Positions 46,925-55,731 of a stretch of DNA of 64,000 bases are shown piece after piece. Numbering within the stretch: position 1 is the first letter of the stretch; each line of letters opens with the position of its first letter. The position numbers and the translations under genes were made by a program. Under the pieces are notes generated by a model. The model saw only the letters and a program-made list of their open reading frames with translations. It was not told the DNA's origin and did not search any database. The stretch comes from Methylobacterium marchantiae. Lineage in GTDB: Bacteria > Pseudomonadota > Alphaproteobacteria > Rhizobiales > Beijerinckiaceae. The stretch is from positions 62,001 through 126,000 of the forward strand of contig NZ_BPQT01000020.1 of NCBI RefSeq assembly GCF_022179405.1, in the 5' to 3' direction.

Positions 46925-48274
46925 ATGGATCGGACGATCATCGACCAAGCCGGCGACCGGCAGTTGAACGTCGAGCCCTACTGGATGCCGTTCACGCCGA
47001 ACCGGCACGTGAAGGCCGATCCGACGCCGCGCATCATCACCTCGGCCAAGGGGGCCTATTACCGCACGGCGGAAGGGCGCGAGCTGTTCGACAGCCTGTC
47101 GGGCCTGTGGTGCTGTCCCCTCGGCCACGCGCAGCCGCGGATCGTCGAGGCCCTGCGCCGGCAGGCCGAGACCCTCGATTACTGCACCGCCTTCCAGATG
47201 AGCAATCCGGTGACGCTGCGGCTCGCCGAGCGCATCGCCGACATGGCGCCGGCCGGGCTGGACCGGGTGTTCTTCACCAATTCCGGCTCGGAAGCGGTGG
47301 ATACCGCCCTCAAGATCGCGCTGGGCTACCATCGCCTGCGCGGCGAGGCCGGCCGCTTCCGGATGATCGGCCGCGAGAAGGGCTATCACGGCGTCGGCTT
47401 CGGCGGCATGTCGGTGGGCGGCATGGTGGCCAACCGCAAGATGTTCGCCACAGCGATGATCCAGGGTGTCGATCACCTGCGCCATACCCACGATTACGCC
47501 GAGATGGCCTTCTCGAAGGGGCAGCCCACCTGGGGCGCGCATCTCGCCGACGACCTCGAACGGATGGTGGCGCTGCACGATGCGGGCACGATCGCCTGCG
47601 TCATCGTCGAGCCGCTGCAGGGCTCGGCCGGCGTCATCGTTCCCCCGCTCGGCTATCTGGAGCGCCTGCGCGAGATCTGCACGCGGCACGGCATCCTGCT
47701 GATCTTCGACGAGGTGATCACGGGGTTCGGCCGCCTCGGCGCGCCCTTCGGCGCGGACCGCCTCGGCGTGATCCCGGACATGATCACCTTCGCCAAGGGC
47801 ATCACCAACGGCATCGTGCCGATGGGCGGCGTCATCGTCCGCAAGGAGATCTACGACACCTTCATGACCGGACCGGCCTCGGCGGTGGAGCTGTTCCACG
47901 GCTACACCTATTCGGGCCATCCCCTGGCCGCCGCCGTGGCGCATGCCTCCCTCGACCTGATGGAGGAGGGCGACCTGTTCGCCCGCGTGCGCGAGCTGGA
48001 GCCGATCCTGGAGGGGGCCGTCCACACGCTGCGCGACGAGCCGGGCATCAAGGACATCCGAAATTTCGGCCTGACCGCCGCCGTCGATCTCGAACCTATG
48101 CCGGGCCAGCCCGGCGCGCGCGCCCTGAGAATCTTCGAGCGCGGCCTGCGCGAGGGCATCCTCCTGCGCTTCACCGGCGACACCATCGCCATGGGGCCGC
48201 CCTTCATCTCGACCCCCGCCGAGATCACCGGCATGATCGAGATGCTGCGCACGCTCATCCGCGCCGAAGCCTGA
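46925..48274 (+). CDS. Omega-amino acid:pyruvate aminotransferase (class III)
   Basis: This 449-residue PLP enzyme resembles beta-alanine/omega-amino acid:pyruvate aminotransferase. Markers are YWMPFTPNRHVKADP, FDSLSGLWCCPLGHAQPRIV, FFTNSGSEAVDTALKIALGY and REKGYHGVGFGGMSVGGM. The acidic PLP contact is LLIFDEVITGFGRLG, and the Schiff-base lysine is in ITFAKGITNG. It would move amino groups from a beta- or omega-amino acid or amine to pyruvate. Divergent from the MocR gene and followed by a tautomerase and dadA, it is probably part of a regulated amine/amino-acid catabolic unit. Confidence 0.9.
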   Translation: MDRTIIDQAGDRQLNVEPYWMPFTPNRHVKADPTPRIITSAKGAYYRTAEGRELFDSLSGLWCCPLGHAQPRIVEALRRQAETLDYCTAFQMSNPVTLRLAERIADMAPAGLDRVFFTNSGSEAVDTALKIALGYHRLRGEAGRFRMIGREKGYHGVGFGGMSVGGMVANRKMFATAMIQGVDHLRHTHDYAEMAFSKGQPTWGAHLADDLERMVALHDAGTIACVIVEPLQGSAGVIVPPLGYLERLREICTRHGILLIFDEVITGFGRLGAPFGADRLGVIPDMITFAKGITNGIVPMGGVIVRKEIYDTFMTGPASAVELFHGYTYSGHPLAAAVAHASLDLMEEGDLFARVRELEPILEGAVHTLRDEPGIKDIRNFGLTAAVDLEPMPGQPGARALRIFERGLREGILLRFTGDTIAMGPPFISTPAEITGMIEMLRTLIRAEA

Positions 48275-48354
48275 TCCGCGGTCGCCCGGCCGCCTTTTCG
48301 AGGTTCCGAGATCCACCCAACCCCCATCACGCCGAGACAAGGAATCCTCAGACC

Positions 48355-48744
48355 ATGCCCCTCATGCGCTTCGATATTCTGGAAGGCCGCACGGATGCCG
48401 AGCTGAAGACGCTCCTCGATGCGGCGCACGAGGCGATGCTGGAGGCGTTCAACGTCCCGCCGGGCGACCGCTACCAGATCGTCACCGAGCACAAGCCCTC
48501 ACGGATGATCGTCGAGGATACCGGTCTCGACATCCCGCGCACCAAGGACGTGGTGGTGGTCCAGATGATCACCCGGCCGCGCGGCAAGGAGAAGAAGCAG
48601 CTGTTCTACCGGCTGCTCACCGAGAAGCTCGAAGCCGCCTGCGGGATCGCACCGGCCGACGTCATGGTCTCCACGGTGGAGAACACCGACGAGGATTGGT
48701 CCTTCGGCCACGGCCGGGCGCAGTTCCTCACCGGCGAACTCTAG
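48355..48744 (+). CDS. Tautomerase family protein
   Basis: This 129-residue protein starts MPLMRFDILEGRTDAELK, giving Pro2 as the catalytic base after Met removal, as in the tautomerase superfamily. KPSRMIVEDTGLDIPRTKDV and VMVSTVENTDEDWSFGHGRA continue the larger subfamily with about 130 residues. It probably isomerises a keto/enol intermediate made from the aminotransferase product. It lies 80 bases after that gene in the same direction. A dispersed repeat follows directly. Confidence 0.87.
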   Translation: MPLMRFDILEGRTDAELKTLLDAAHEAMLEAFNVPPGDRYQIVTEHKPSRMIVEDTGLDIPRTKDVVVVQMITRPRGKEKKQLFYRLLTEKLEAACGIAPADVMVSTVENTDEDWSFGHGRAQFLTGEL

Positions 48745-48750
48745 GAGCCG

Positions 48751-48945
48751 TTCGAGTTGTTTTTCCAAGGCTTTACCTCATCCTGAGGTGCCGCGCAGCG
48801 GCCTCGAAGGAGGCTTCCAGGGATCGCGCGACCACTGGAGGGCTCCCTCAAAGCCCTTTGCTCAAGCAAAGGGCACCTCAGGATGAGGAGGTCTGATGGG
48901 ATGACCTGCTTCGGCAGAAGCATCCGCAGAGGAAAACAACTCAAA
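48751..48945 (+). repeat. Dispersed palindromic repeat, copy D (most complete, MITE-like)
   Basis: The core palindrome is 48776-48888. The full unit begins TTCGAGTTGTTTTTCC and ends GGAAAACAACTCAAA, giving terminal inverted repeats of about 14 bases. It is therefore a small non-coding element of about 195 bases with no open frame of note. It fills most of the 311-base gap between the tautomerase gene and dadA, starting six bases after the stop. The rest of the gap holds no other signal I can see. Confidence 0.87.
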
Positions 48946-49055
48946 CAGGCCCCGAGCGGGTTTCGCGACACCGGTCGCCGCTCCTGCGGCCCGAACCCAA
49001 GCGGGGCGCCAAGCCCATTCCGGACCCTGTCTCTACCCTCTACGGAACGCCGGCC

Positions 49056-50321
49056 ATGCATGTCATCATCCTCGGCGGCGGTGTCGTCGGTGTCACCTCG
49101 GCCTATTACCTCGCCAGGGCCGGACATCGGGTCACCGTGATCGAGCGGCAGAACGGGGCCGGCCTCGAGACCAGCTTCGCCAATGCGGGCCAGGTCTCGC
49201 CGGGCTATTCGGCGCCCTGGGCCGCCCCGGGCATCCCGGTCAAGGCGATGAAGTGGCTGCTGATGCGCCACCGGCCGCTGGTCGTCTGGCCGAGCTTCGA
49301 GCCGCGCCTCTACGGCTGGCTGGCGCGCATGCTGGCGAATTGCACGGAGGAGGCCTACCGGCGCAACAAGGGGCGGATGGTGCGCCTCGCCGAGTACAGC
49401 CGCGACGTGCTGCGCGACCTCCGCGCCGAGACCGGCATCGCTTACGACCACCGCGAGCGGGGCACGCTCCAGCTCTTCCGGACGGCGAAGCAGCTCGACC
49501 ATGTCGGCGACGATACCCGCGTCCTCGACGCTTACGGCGTACCCTACGCGGTGCTGGACCCCGCCGGCTGCATCGCGGCCGAGCCGGCCCTGGCGCGGGT
49601 GGCCGGAACCTTCGTCGGCGGCCTGCGGCTGCCGGGCGACGAGACCGGCGACGCGCATCTGTTCACCCAGCGCCTCGCCGCGATCTGCGAGAGCCTCGGC
49701 GTCGTCTTCCATTACGGCACGTCCATCGCCGGATTGCGGGGCGCCGATGACCGGATCGAGGGCGTCGTCACGGCGGATGGCGCGGTCCTGACCGCCGACG
49801 CCTATGTCGCCGCCATGGGGAGCTACACCCCGGCTTTGCTGCGCCCCTTCGGCATCGACCTCCCGGTCTATCCGGTGAAGGGCTATTCCCTGACGCTGCC
49901 GGTCTTGGATGCCGAGGCGGCGCCCGTCTCGACGGTGATGGACGAGACCTACAAGGTCGCGATCACGCGGCTGGGCGATCGCATCAGGGTCGGCGGCACG
50001 GCCGAGCTCGCCGGCTTCAGCGCGCTCCTGCGTGCGCCGCGCCGCGAGACCCTGGCCCGCTCGGTCGACGACCTGTTCCCGGCGGGGGGCGATCTCGCCC
50101 AGGCGCAGTTCTGGACAGGTCTGCGGCCGATGACGCCGGACGGCACGCCGATCGTCGGGGCCACGCGGCTCGCCAACCTCTATACCAATACCGGTCACGG
50201 CACGCTGGGCTGGACCATGGCCTGCGGCTCCGGGCGCGTGCTCGCCGACCTCGTCTCCGGCCGCGAACCCGACATCGCCACTCCGGACCTCGCAGTCGCC
50301 CGCTACGTGGGACGCGCCTGA
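49056..50321 (+). CDS. dadA: D-amino acid dehydrogenase, small-subunit type
   Basis: This FAD enzyme oxidatively deaminates D-amino acids, passing electrons to the respiratory chain. The 421-residue protein has the dinucleotide-binding start [20 protein letters not shown] with Glu-Arg at the end of strand 2. DadA motifs follow: [20 protein letters not shown] near the N-terminus, [17 protein letters not shown] and [18 protein letters not shown]. It faces the cytoplasm at the inner membrane. A repeat separates it from the tautomerase gene, so co-transcription is uncertain. Confidence 0.93.
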   Translation: MHVIILGGGVVGVTSAYYLARAGHRVTVIERQNGAGLETSFANAGQVSPGYSAPWAAPGIPVKAMKWLLMRHRPLVVWPSFEPRLYGWLARMLANCTEEAYRRNKGRMVRLAEYSRDVLRDLRAETGIAYDHRERGTLQLFRTAKQLDHVGDDTRVLDAYGVPYAVLDPAGCIAAEPALARVAGTFVGGLRLPGDETGDAHLFTQRLAAICESLGVVFHYGTSIAGLRGADDRIEGVVTADGAVLTADAYVAAMGSYTPALLRPFGIDLPVYPVKGYSLTLPVLDAEAAPVSTVMDETYKVAITRLGDRIRVGGTAELAGFSALLRAPRRETLARSVDDLFPAGGDLAQAQFWTGLRPMTPDGTPIVGATRLANLYTNTGHGTLGWTMACGSGRVLADLVSGREPDIATPDLAVARYVGRA

Positions 50322-50494
50322 CGGAGAGGGCCGGCCGGCTGTGACATTTTTACATCGAAGGCCGATGAAGCCCGGCCCTGCATGGTCCGGTTAAGGTTCG
50401 GTTTCATTCCGCCGCGGAATGTGGCCCTCCCGCACTAGTCGGCGCCCCGGCGCTCGGATTCTCGTCGCCGCTTCCAGAGGGGGACGAGGGGTCG

Positions 50495-51352
50495 ATGTAC
50501 AAAATCCTGCTTGGTTTCGGCACGGTGTTCGGACTGATGACCGGAGCCGCTTCGGCCGCCGATCTTCCCCGTCGCTCCGCTCCTCCGCCGGTCTTCGTGC
50601 CGGTTCAGCCCTTCACCTGGACGGGCTTCTATGCGGGCATCCAGGCCGGCTACGCCTTCAGCGATCAGCAGACCATCCGCACGACGGAAGTGAACGGCAG
50701 CGGCGTCGACCTGTTCATCAGCCGGATCGGCACCGGCTCGCTGTCGTCGCGGCAGCAGGGCTTCGCCGTCGGCGGGCAGGCGGGCTACAATTACCAGCTG
50801 ACGCCCGGTTCCGGGCTCGTCTTCGGTGTCGAGACCGACATCGCCTATACCGATCTCGACAAGACCAGGCGGGTGTCCGGGCCGCTCTTCGGCGGGGCCG
50901 GCGGATCCCTCATCACCAACACGACGCGGCAGAGCCTCGATTTCCTCGGCACCGTCCGCGGCCGCCTCGGCTACGCCTTCGACCGTGTCCTGGTCTACGG
51001 CACCGGCGGCTTCGCCTACGGAAACGTCCGTACCGAGAGCAGCACCACCTTCCAGGTCGCGGCCATCCCCACCCTCGATCTCTACGCGGGCGGAATCGAC
51101 CGGCTGGAGACGGGCTTCGCCTATGGCGGCGGCATCGAATACGCGCTGCCGACCGAGAGCTTCCTGAACGTGTTCCGGTCCTCGGCGGTGACGCTCAAGG
51201 TCGAGTACCTGCACTACGATCTCAACAAGCGGAACGTCTCGCTCGTGAATGCGAACGCCTTCCCTCGGCCCACGGTCGATGCCGTCTCCCGCTTCCGCTC
51301 CGAGGGCAGCGTCGTCCGCGTCGGGTTGAACTACAAGTTCGGCACGTACTGA
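50495..51352 (+). CDS. Outer-membrane beta-barrel protein (Omp25/Omp31-like)
   Basis: This 285-residue protein has a signal peptide ending in GAASAADLP. It then shows the family mark FTWTGFYAGIQAGYAFSD, alternating strands (GFAVGGQAGYNYQL, VFGVETDIAYTDLD, TVRGRLGYAFDRVLVYGTGG), and a terminal VRVGLNYKF strand ending in an aromatic. Such Rhizobiales proteins are abundant surface proteins with structural or heme-linked roles. It is a single-gene unit with a terminator just after it. Confidence 0.88.
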   Translation: MYKILLGFGTVFGLMTGAASAADLPRRSAPPPVFVPVQPFTWTGFYAGIQAGYAFSDQQTIRTTEVNGSGVDLFISRIGTGSLSSRQQGFAVGGQAGYNYQLTPGSGLVFGVETDIAYTDLDKTRRVSGPLFGGAGGSLITNTTRQSLDFLGTVRGRLGYAFDRVLVYGTGGFAYGNVRTESSTTFQVAAIPTLDLYAGGIDRLETGFAYGGGIEYALPTESFLNVFRSSAVTLKVEYLHYDLNKRNVSLVNANAFPRPTVDAVSRFRSEGSVVRVGLNYKFGTY

Positions 51353-51379
51353 TTTCTTCGGTCGAACGCCATGCCGGAC

Positions 51380-51411
51380 ACCCGCCGCGTCGCGAGACGG
51401 GGCGGGTTTTA
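51380..51411 (+). terminator. Rho-independent terminator after the Omp gene
   Basis: ACCCGCC (51380-51386) pairs with GGCGGGT (51401-51407) with further pairing inside, followed by a run of T. It lies about 30 bases after the stop and ends the transcript before the convergent SDR gene. Confidence 0.75.
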
Positions 51412-51443
51412 TTACGGCCCGGGCGCCGCCCGCGCGACGACGA

Positions 51444-52304
51444 TCAGATGATCGGCTTGCCGCCGGTCACGGCGACGGTGGCACCGGAGACGTAGCTCGC
51501 CTCGGAGCTCGCCAGCATCACATAGACGGGCGCGAGTTCGCAGGGCTGGCCCGGACGCTTCATCGGCACCTGCTTGCCGAAGTCGCGCACCTTCTCCATC
51601 GGCATGGTGGCGGGGATCAACGGGGTCCAGACCGGGCCCGGCGCCACGCAATTCACCCGGATGTCGCGCTCGGCCAGCATCTGCGCGAGCCCGCCGGTGA
51701 AGTTCTGGATCGCCCCCTTCGTGGTGGCGTAGGCGAGGAGATGCGGGCTCGGCGAATCGGCATTGACCGAAGTCGTGTTGATGATCGAGCTGCCGGCCTT
51801 CATGTGCGGGAGCGCCGCCTTCACGAGGTAGAACATCGCGTGGACGTTGGTGGCGAAGGTGACCTCCCATTCCTCGTCCGAGATGTCTTCCGGATCGGCG
51901 AAGGTCTTCTGGTGGGCGGCGTTGTTGACGAGGATGTCGATCCCCCCGAATTCCGCGACGGCGCGTTCGACGATGGCCCGGCAATGCCGGGGGTCCTTCA
52001 CGTCCCCCGCCATCCGCACGGCCTTGCGGCCGGCGGATTCCACCAGCCGGCAGGCCTCCTGGGCGTCGTCGTGCTCGTCGTAGTAGCTCACCAGCACGTC
52101 CGCTCCCTCACGGGCATAGGCCAGGGCCACGGCCTTGCCGATGCCGCTGTCGCCACCGGTGATGATCGCCTTGCGGCCCGCGAGACGTCCCGAGCCCTTG
52201 TAATGCGCCTCGCCGTAATCCGGGCGCGGGTCCATGTCGGCGTCGCGGCCCGGCGGGGTCAGCTGGCGCTGGTTCTCGAATGGCGGCTTCGGGAAATCCA
52301 ACAT
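51444..52304 (-). CDS. SDR family oxidoreductase (YghA-like)
   Basis: This 286-residue short-chain dehydrogenase has an N-terminal extension typical of the YghA/general-stress group (FPKPPFENQRQLTPPGRDAD). TGGDSGIGKAVALAYAREGA is the NAD(P) loop, followed by LVNNAAH and catalytic Ser in INTTSVNADSP. YATTKGA carries the catalytic Tyr and Lys. It probably reduces or oxidises small aldehydes or alcohols; the natural substrate is unknown. It is convergent with the Omp gene. Confidence 0.9.
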   Translation of the reverse strand: MLDFPKPPFENQRQLTPPGRDADMDPRPDYGEAHYKGSGRLAGRKAIITGGDSGIGKAVALAYAREGADVLVSYYDEHDDAQEACRLVESAGRKAVRMAGDVKDPRHCRAIVERAVAEFGGIDILVNNAAHQKTFADPEDISDEEWEVTFATNVHAMFYLVKAALPHMKAGSSIINTTSVNADSPSPHLLAYATTKGAIQNFTGGLAQMLAERDIRVNCVAPGPVWTPLIPATMPMEKVRDFGKQVPMKRPGQPCELAPVYVMLASSEASYVSGATVAVTGGKPII

Positions 52305-52730
52305 CTCGAACGATCCTCGAATGATCTGACGTTCCGATCGGCGGGTGACGCTCAGCTCAAGTCTATCCGGTGGCCGGAAGCCGATGGAGCGAGACGATCC
52401 ATGGTCACGCTTCCATGTCGTTCAGGATAGGCGGAGATAAAGCCGAGTTCTGATCGAAACGATGGCCGTCGTCGGTCATCGCTACCTGACGATTCTGACC
52501 AGACAACACCTTGCGCATCGCATGGTTTCGCCCGTTCTCATCGTTCCGGGGGAATGATCCGCGCATCGGCGTGTGCGTCCCGTGTCGGCGCCGCCTCCCG
52601 GGTATCGCCCGCCGGACATCGCTCGACCCTTGATCGCGACGGCCAGGATGGGCGAGACCGGTGCCGGACCCGCCGGCCCTGCCGGTTCGACATCGGGGCT
52701 CGTTCGACGACCCTGCGAAAGACACCCAGC

Positions 52731-53528
52731 ATGAGCGCCACCGACGAGATCCTGTTCGACACCGACGATGCGGGGATCGCCCGCATCGTCCTCAACCGGC
52801 CGCAGGCCCGCAACGCGCTGACCTTCGCGATGTATCAGGGCCTCATCGACCTGTGCGGGAGGATCGAGGCGGACGAGCGGATCAAGGTCGTCGTCATCAC
52901 CGGCGCCGGCGAGAAGGCCTTCGCCGCCGGCACCGACATCGCCCAGTTCCGCGGCTTCTCCAGCGCCGAGGATGCCCTCGGCTACGAGCGCTTCATGGAC
53001 CGGGTGCTGGGCGCGCTGGAACGCCTGCGGGTGCCCGTCATCGCCGCCATCGCCGGCGCCTGCACGGGGGGCGGGGCGGCCATCGCCGCCTCCTGCGACC
53101 TGCGCATCGCCACCCGCGACGCCCGGTTCGGGTTTCCCATCGCGCGGACTCTGGGCAATTGCCTGTCGATGTCCAACCTCCGGCGCCTGTCCGGCCTCAT
53201 CGGCCCCGCCCGGGTGAAGGACATGATCTTCACCGCCCGGCTGTTCGGCGCCGAGGAGGCGTTGGCGGCCGGCCTCGTCGGCGAGGTGGTGGAGGATGCC
53301 GAAGCCCTCGCCGCCAGGGCCTCGGCCCTCGCGACGCAGATCGCCGGCCATGCGCCGCTGACCCTGCGGGCCACCAAGGAAGGCCTGCGCCGGCTCGCCG
53401 CCGAGGAGGAGGCGGAGGGCGAGCGCCCCGGCGATGACCTGATCCTGATGTGCTACACCAGCGCCGATTTCCGCGAGGGCATGGAGGCGTTCCTGGCCAA
53501 GCGTCCGCCCGACTGGACCGGCCGGTAG
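52731..53528 (+). CDS. Enoyl-CoA hydratase/isomerase family protein
   Basis: This 265-residue crotonase-fold protein has NRPQARNALTFAMYQGLID, the oxyanion-hole segments AFAAGTDIAQF and GACTGGGAAIAASCDLRIA, and TATKEGLRRL-like C-terminal helices. The second catalytic Glu position of true hydratases (PE in the helix after the GGG segment) is not evident, since it reads PIARTLGN. Another CoA reaction such as isomerisation or hydrolysis is therefore possible. The start at ATG 52731 follows a 230-base leader. No other fatty-acid genes are next to it. Confidence 0.87.
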   Translation: MSATDEILFDTDDAGIARIVLNRPQARNALTFAMYQGLIDLCGRIEADERIKVVVITGAGEKAFAAGTDIAQFRGFSSAEDALGYERFMDRVLGALERLRVPVIAAIAGACTGGGAAIAASCDLRIATRDARFGFPIARTLGNCLSMSNLRRLSGLIGPARVKDMIFTARLFGAEEALAAGLVGEVVEDAEALAARASALATQIAGHAPLTLRATKEGLRRLAAEEEAEGERPGDDLILMCYTSADFREGMEAFLAKRPPDWTGR

Positions 53529-53696
53529 GGCGCTTCGAAGCGCTCCGCCCGATGCGGATGTGGGCGGCGCGACACACCGGGCCGGGAAAGCGGCCCGTCG
53601 CCCTGCTCCCCCCGGCCCGGTTGCAGCCCTGTCATGCTCGTCGTGATAGGGGTCGCGGAGGGGAAAGCTCGCCCCGGAACACGCTTTTTCCGAGGG

Positions 53697-55202
53697 ATGA
53701 TGCGCTGCCCGTTTCGTCTCGCGACCGCCGCTCTGATAGGGGGCCTCGCCGCTTCGGGCGCCCATGCCCAGAGCGCGGCGGAGGACGCGGCGCGGCGTGC
53801 GCGCCTGGCGCTGGAAGGCCTCGACATCGGCTCGCCCCGCGGCGCCGGCGGCGATCCGCAGACATCGGTGGCCCAGTCGGTGACCTCGGCCAAGCCCTCG
53901 GCCAACCTCAACACCTCGATCCAGGATCAGCTCGGGCCCTACGGCGATCCCTACGGCCTGCGCTCGTTCCTGAAGGCCAGGGGCATCGAGTACAGCCTCA
54001 CCTATATCGGCGAGAGCTTCGGCAATGCGACGGGCGGCGCGCGGCGCGGCGCGATCTACGAGGGGCGCCTCGACGTCCAGTTCGATGCCGATCTCGAGAC
54101 ACTGATGGGCTGGCAGGGAGCGGCGTTCCACACCAACCTCTACCTCATCCACGGCACCGGCCTGTCGCGCTACTACGTCAACAACTTCATCACGGTGAGC
54201 GCCATCGAGGCGCTGCCGTCCTCGCGGCTCTACGAACTCTGGATCGAGCAGAAGCTCTTCGACGGCCAGTTCGGGCTGAAGGTCGGGCAGATCGCCGCCG
54301 ATACCGAGTTCGCCGTGAGCCAGACCGGCACGCTGTTCATCAATTCCACCTTCGGCTGGCCCAACATCATGGCCGAGGTGCTGCCGAGCGGCGGCCCGAT
54401 CTACCCGCTGGCGGTGCCGGCGATCCGCGCGAAATACGTCCCGAACCAGAACTTCTCGCTGCAGGTCGGCCTCTTCGACGGCGATCCGGCCGGGCCCAGC
54501 CCGAGCGATCTCGACCCCCAGCGCCGCAACCGCACCGGCACGAATTTCCGCACCGGCGATCCGGCCCTGGTCATCGCCGAGGCGGCCTATGCCTACAACA
54601 TCGCGCAGGGCGATATCGGCGATCCCGGCACGGTGACGCTGGGCGGCTGGCACCATTTCGGCCGGTTCGACAGCCAGCGCTTCGACAATGCCGGGCGCTC
54701 TCTCGCCGACCCGTCCACCACCGGCATTGCCCGGCGGTTCCGCGGCGATAGCGGACTCTACGGCATCATCGACCAGACCATCTACCGCGAGCCGGACGAC
54801 CCGAACGACGGCGCCAGCGTGTTCGTGCGCCTGTCCGGATCGCCCTCCGACCGCAACATCGTCGATTTCTACGCCGATGCGGGCATCGCCTATAAGGGGC
54901 TCTTCAAGGGACGGTCGGACGATACGATCGGCATCGCCTTCGCCCTGGCCCGCATCTCGGACAGCGCCCGCGGGCTCGACACCGATGCGATCCTGCTCGG
55001 CGGCGCGACCGGACCCCGCCGCAGCAGCGAGGCGGTGATCGAGGCGACCTACCAGGCCGTGCTCGGCCCCGGCGTCACGGTGCAGCCCGACTTCCAGTAC
55101 GTCTTCCGCCCGAGCGGCGGGGTGGCGAACCCGCGCGATCCCGACGGCGCCCGGATCAAGAACGCCGCCGTGTTCGGGCTGCGGGCGACGGTGCGGTATT
55201 GA
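53697..55202 (+). CDS. Carbohydrate porin, OprB family
   Basis: This outer-membrane porin of about 500 residues probably passes sugars. The signal peptide is LATAALIGGLAASGAHAQ. A low-complexity segment follows, then the barrel with OprB marks: GIEYSLTYIGESFGNATGG, YEGRLDVQFDADLETLMGWQ, ARIRAKYVPNQNFSLQVGLF-like strands, and YQAVLGPGVTVQPDFQYVFR near the end, with the last strand AAVFGLRATVRY. Start at ATG 53697 (or 53700) just after GAGGG; an upstream ATG at 53634 is less likely because it would bury the signal. Confidence 0.9.
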   Translation: MMRCPFRLATAALIGGLAASGAHAQSAAEDAARRARLALEGLDIGSPRGAGGDPQTSVAQSVTSAKPSANLNTSIQDQLGPYGDPYGLRSFLKARGIEYSLTYIGESFGNATGGARRGAIYEGRLDVQFDADLETLMGWQGAAFHTNLYLIHGTGLSRYYVNNFITVSAIEALPSSRLYELWIEQKLFDGQFGLKVGQIAADTEFAVSQTGTLFINSTFGWPNIMAEVLPSGGPIYPLAVPAIRAKYVPNQNFSLQVGLFDGDPAGPSPSDLDPQRRNRTGTNFRTGDPALVIAEAAYAYNIAQGDIGDPGTVTLGGWHHFGRFDSQRFDNAGRSLADPSTTGIARRFRGDSGLYGIIDQTIYREPDDPNDGASVFVRLSGSPSDRNIVDFYADAGIAYKGLFKGRSDDTIGIAFALARISDSARGLDTDAILLGGATGPRRSSEAVIEATYQAVLGPGVTVQPDFQYVFRPSGGVANPRDPDGARIKNAAVFGLRATVRY

Positions 55203-55291
55203 GATCGCTCACGGCGCTCCCGCTCGGGGCCGGTTAGCGCTCGGGCAGATCTGCTTTCCGCGAACGTCCGCCATTCTTCGACATTGATTCT

Positions 55292-55313
55292 ATCGATATC
55301 GACTATCGATATC
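55292..55313. promoter_or_regulatory. Tandem ATCGATATC repeats upstream of small secreted gene
   Basis: ATCGATATC occurs at 55292-55300 and 55305-55313, 13 bases apart, in an AT-rich patch about 90 bases before the start of the small secreted protein. Each unit is itself partly palindromic. It looks like a binding site for a dimeric regulator near the promoter. No regulator is identified. Confidence 0.4.
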
Positions 55314-55398
55314 ATCTGTTTGATTGATGGTGCGCCGCAAAATATATCCCTCTCATGAAACGGGGCATCGGCCCCGAAACATCAGAGGGATCACCATC

Positions 55399-55626
55399 AT
55401 GACCGTTCGTACCCTTGTCCTAGCCGCTCTCGCTTCCGCCACCCTGGTCGGTACCGCGATCGCCGACGAGCGCATCACCGTCACCCCGACGCTCTATCGT
55501 GAGCAGGCCCGCGCCACGGCCGCCGTGCGTCCGGCCTCCGAGCTGACCACCACGCCGTCCCTGACCCCGCGTGCTCCCGCGACCCGGCGCATCGTCGCCG
55601 AGATCCTCGACCCCGCGACCCGCTAA
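55399..55626 (+). CDS. Small secreted protein of unknown function
   Basis: This 75-residue protein has a clear signal peptide (MTVRTLVLAALASATLVGTA, then IADE). The mature chain of about 52 residues is rich in Thr, Ala, Arg and Pro, with a repeated TPTL/TPSLTPRAP style and no cysteine. I recognise no family. ATG 55399 follows CAGAGGGA. It is flanked by an operator-like repeat upstream and a strong terminator downstream, so it is an independent unit that is probably well expressed. Confidence 0.65.
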   Translation: MTVRTLVLAALASATLVGTAIADERITVTPTLYREQARATAAVRPASELTTTPSLTPRAPATRRIVAEILDPATR

Positions 55627-55669
55627 AGGCTGCTCCCTTGAAAGGGGCCGAAGCACGGGCGTGCATCAA

Positions 55670-55705
55670 CGCTCCATGGGGCTCGCCCCATGGAGCGTAT
55701 TTTTT
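55670..55705 (+). terminator. Strong rho-independent terminator
   Basis: A perfect 12-base stem (CGCTCCATGGGG/CCCCATGGAGCG) has a CTCG tetraloop and is followed by TATTTTTTG. It ends the small secreted gene's transcript and lies 27 bases before the convergent dehydrogenase gene's stop. Confidence 0.92.
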
Positions 55706-55731
55706 GTCGACTATGCGGGACCCTGGGCGGC

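Noticed and set aside
52305-52345. GGAAC...CGTT upstream of the SDR gene, resembling an EcfG (general stress) promoter
   Set aside because: The spacing is 18 bases instead of 16-17, and the CGTT lies only four bases before the ATG. A transcript could not include the start codon's leader.
53634-53696. Upstream start for the OprB-type porin
   Set aside because: It would place 21 extra residues, including several Arg/Lys, before the signal peptide. The ATG at 53697 directly follows GAGGG.
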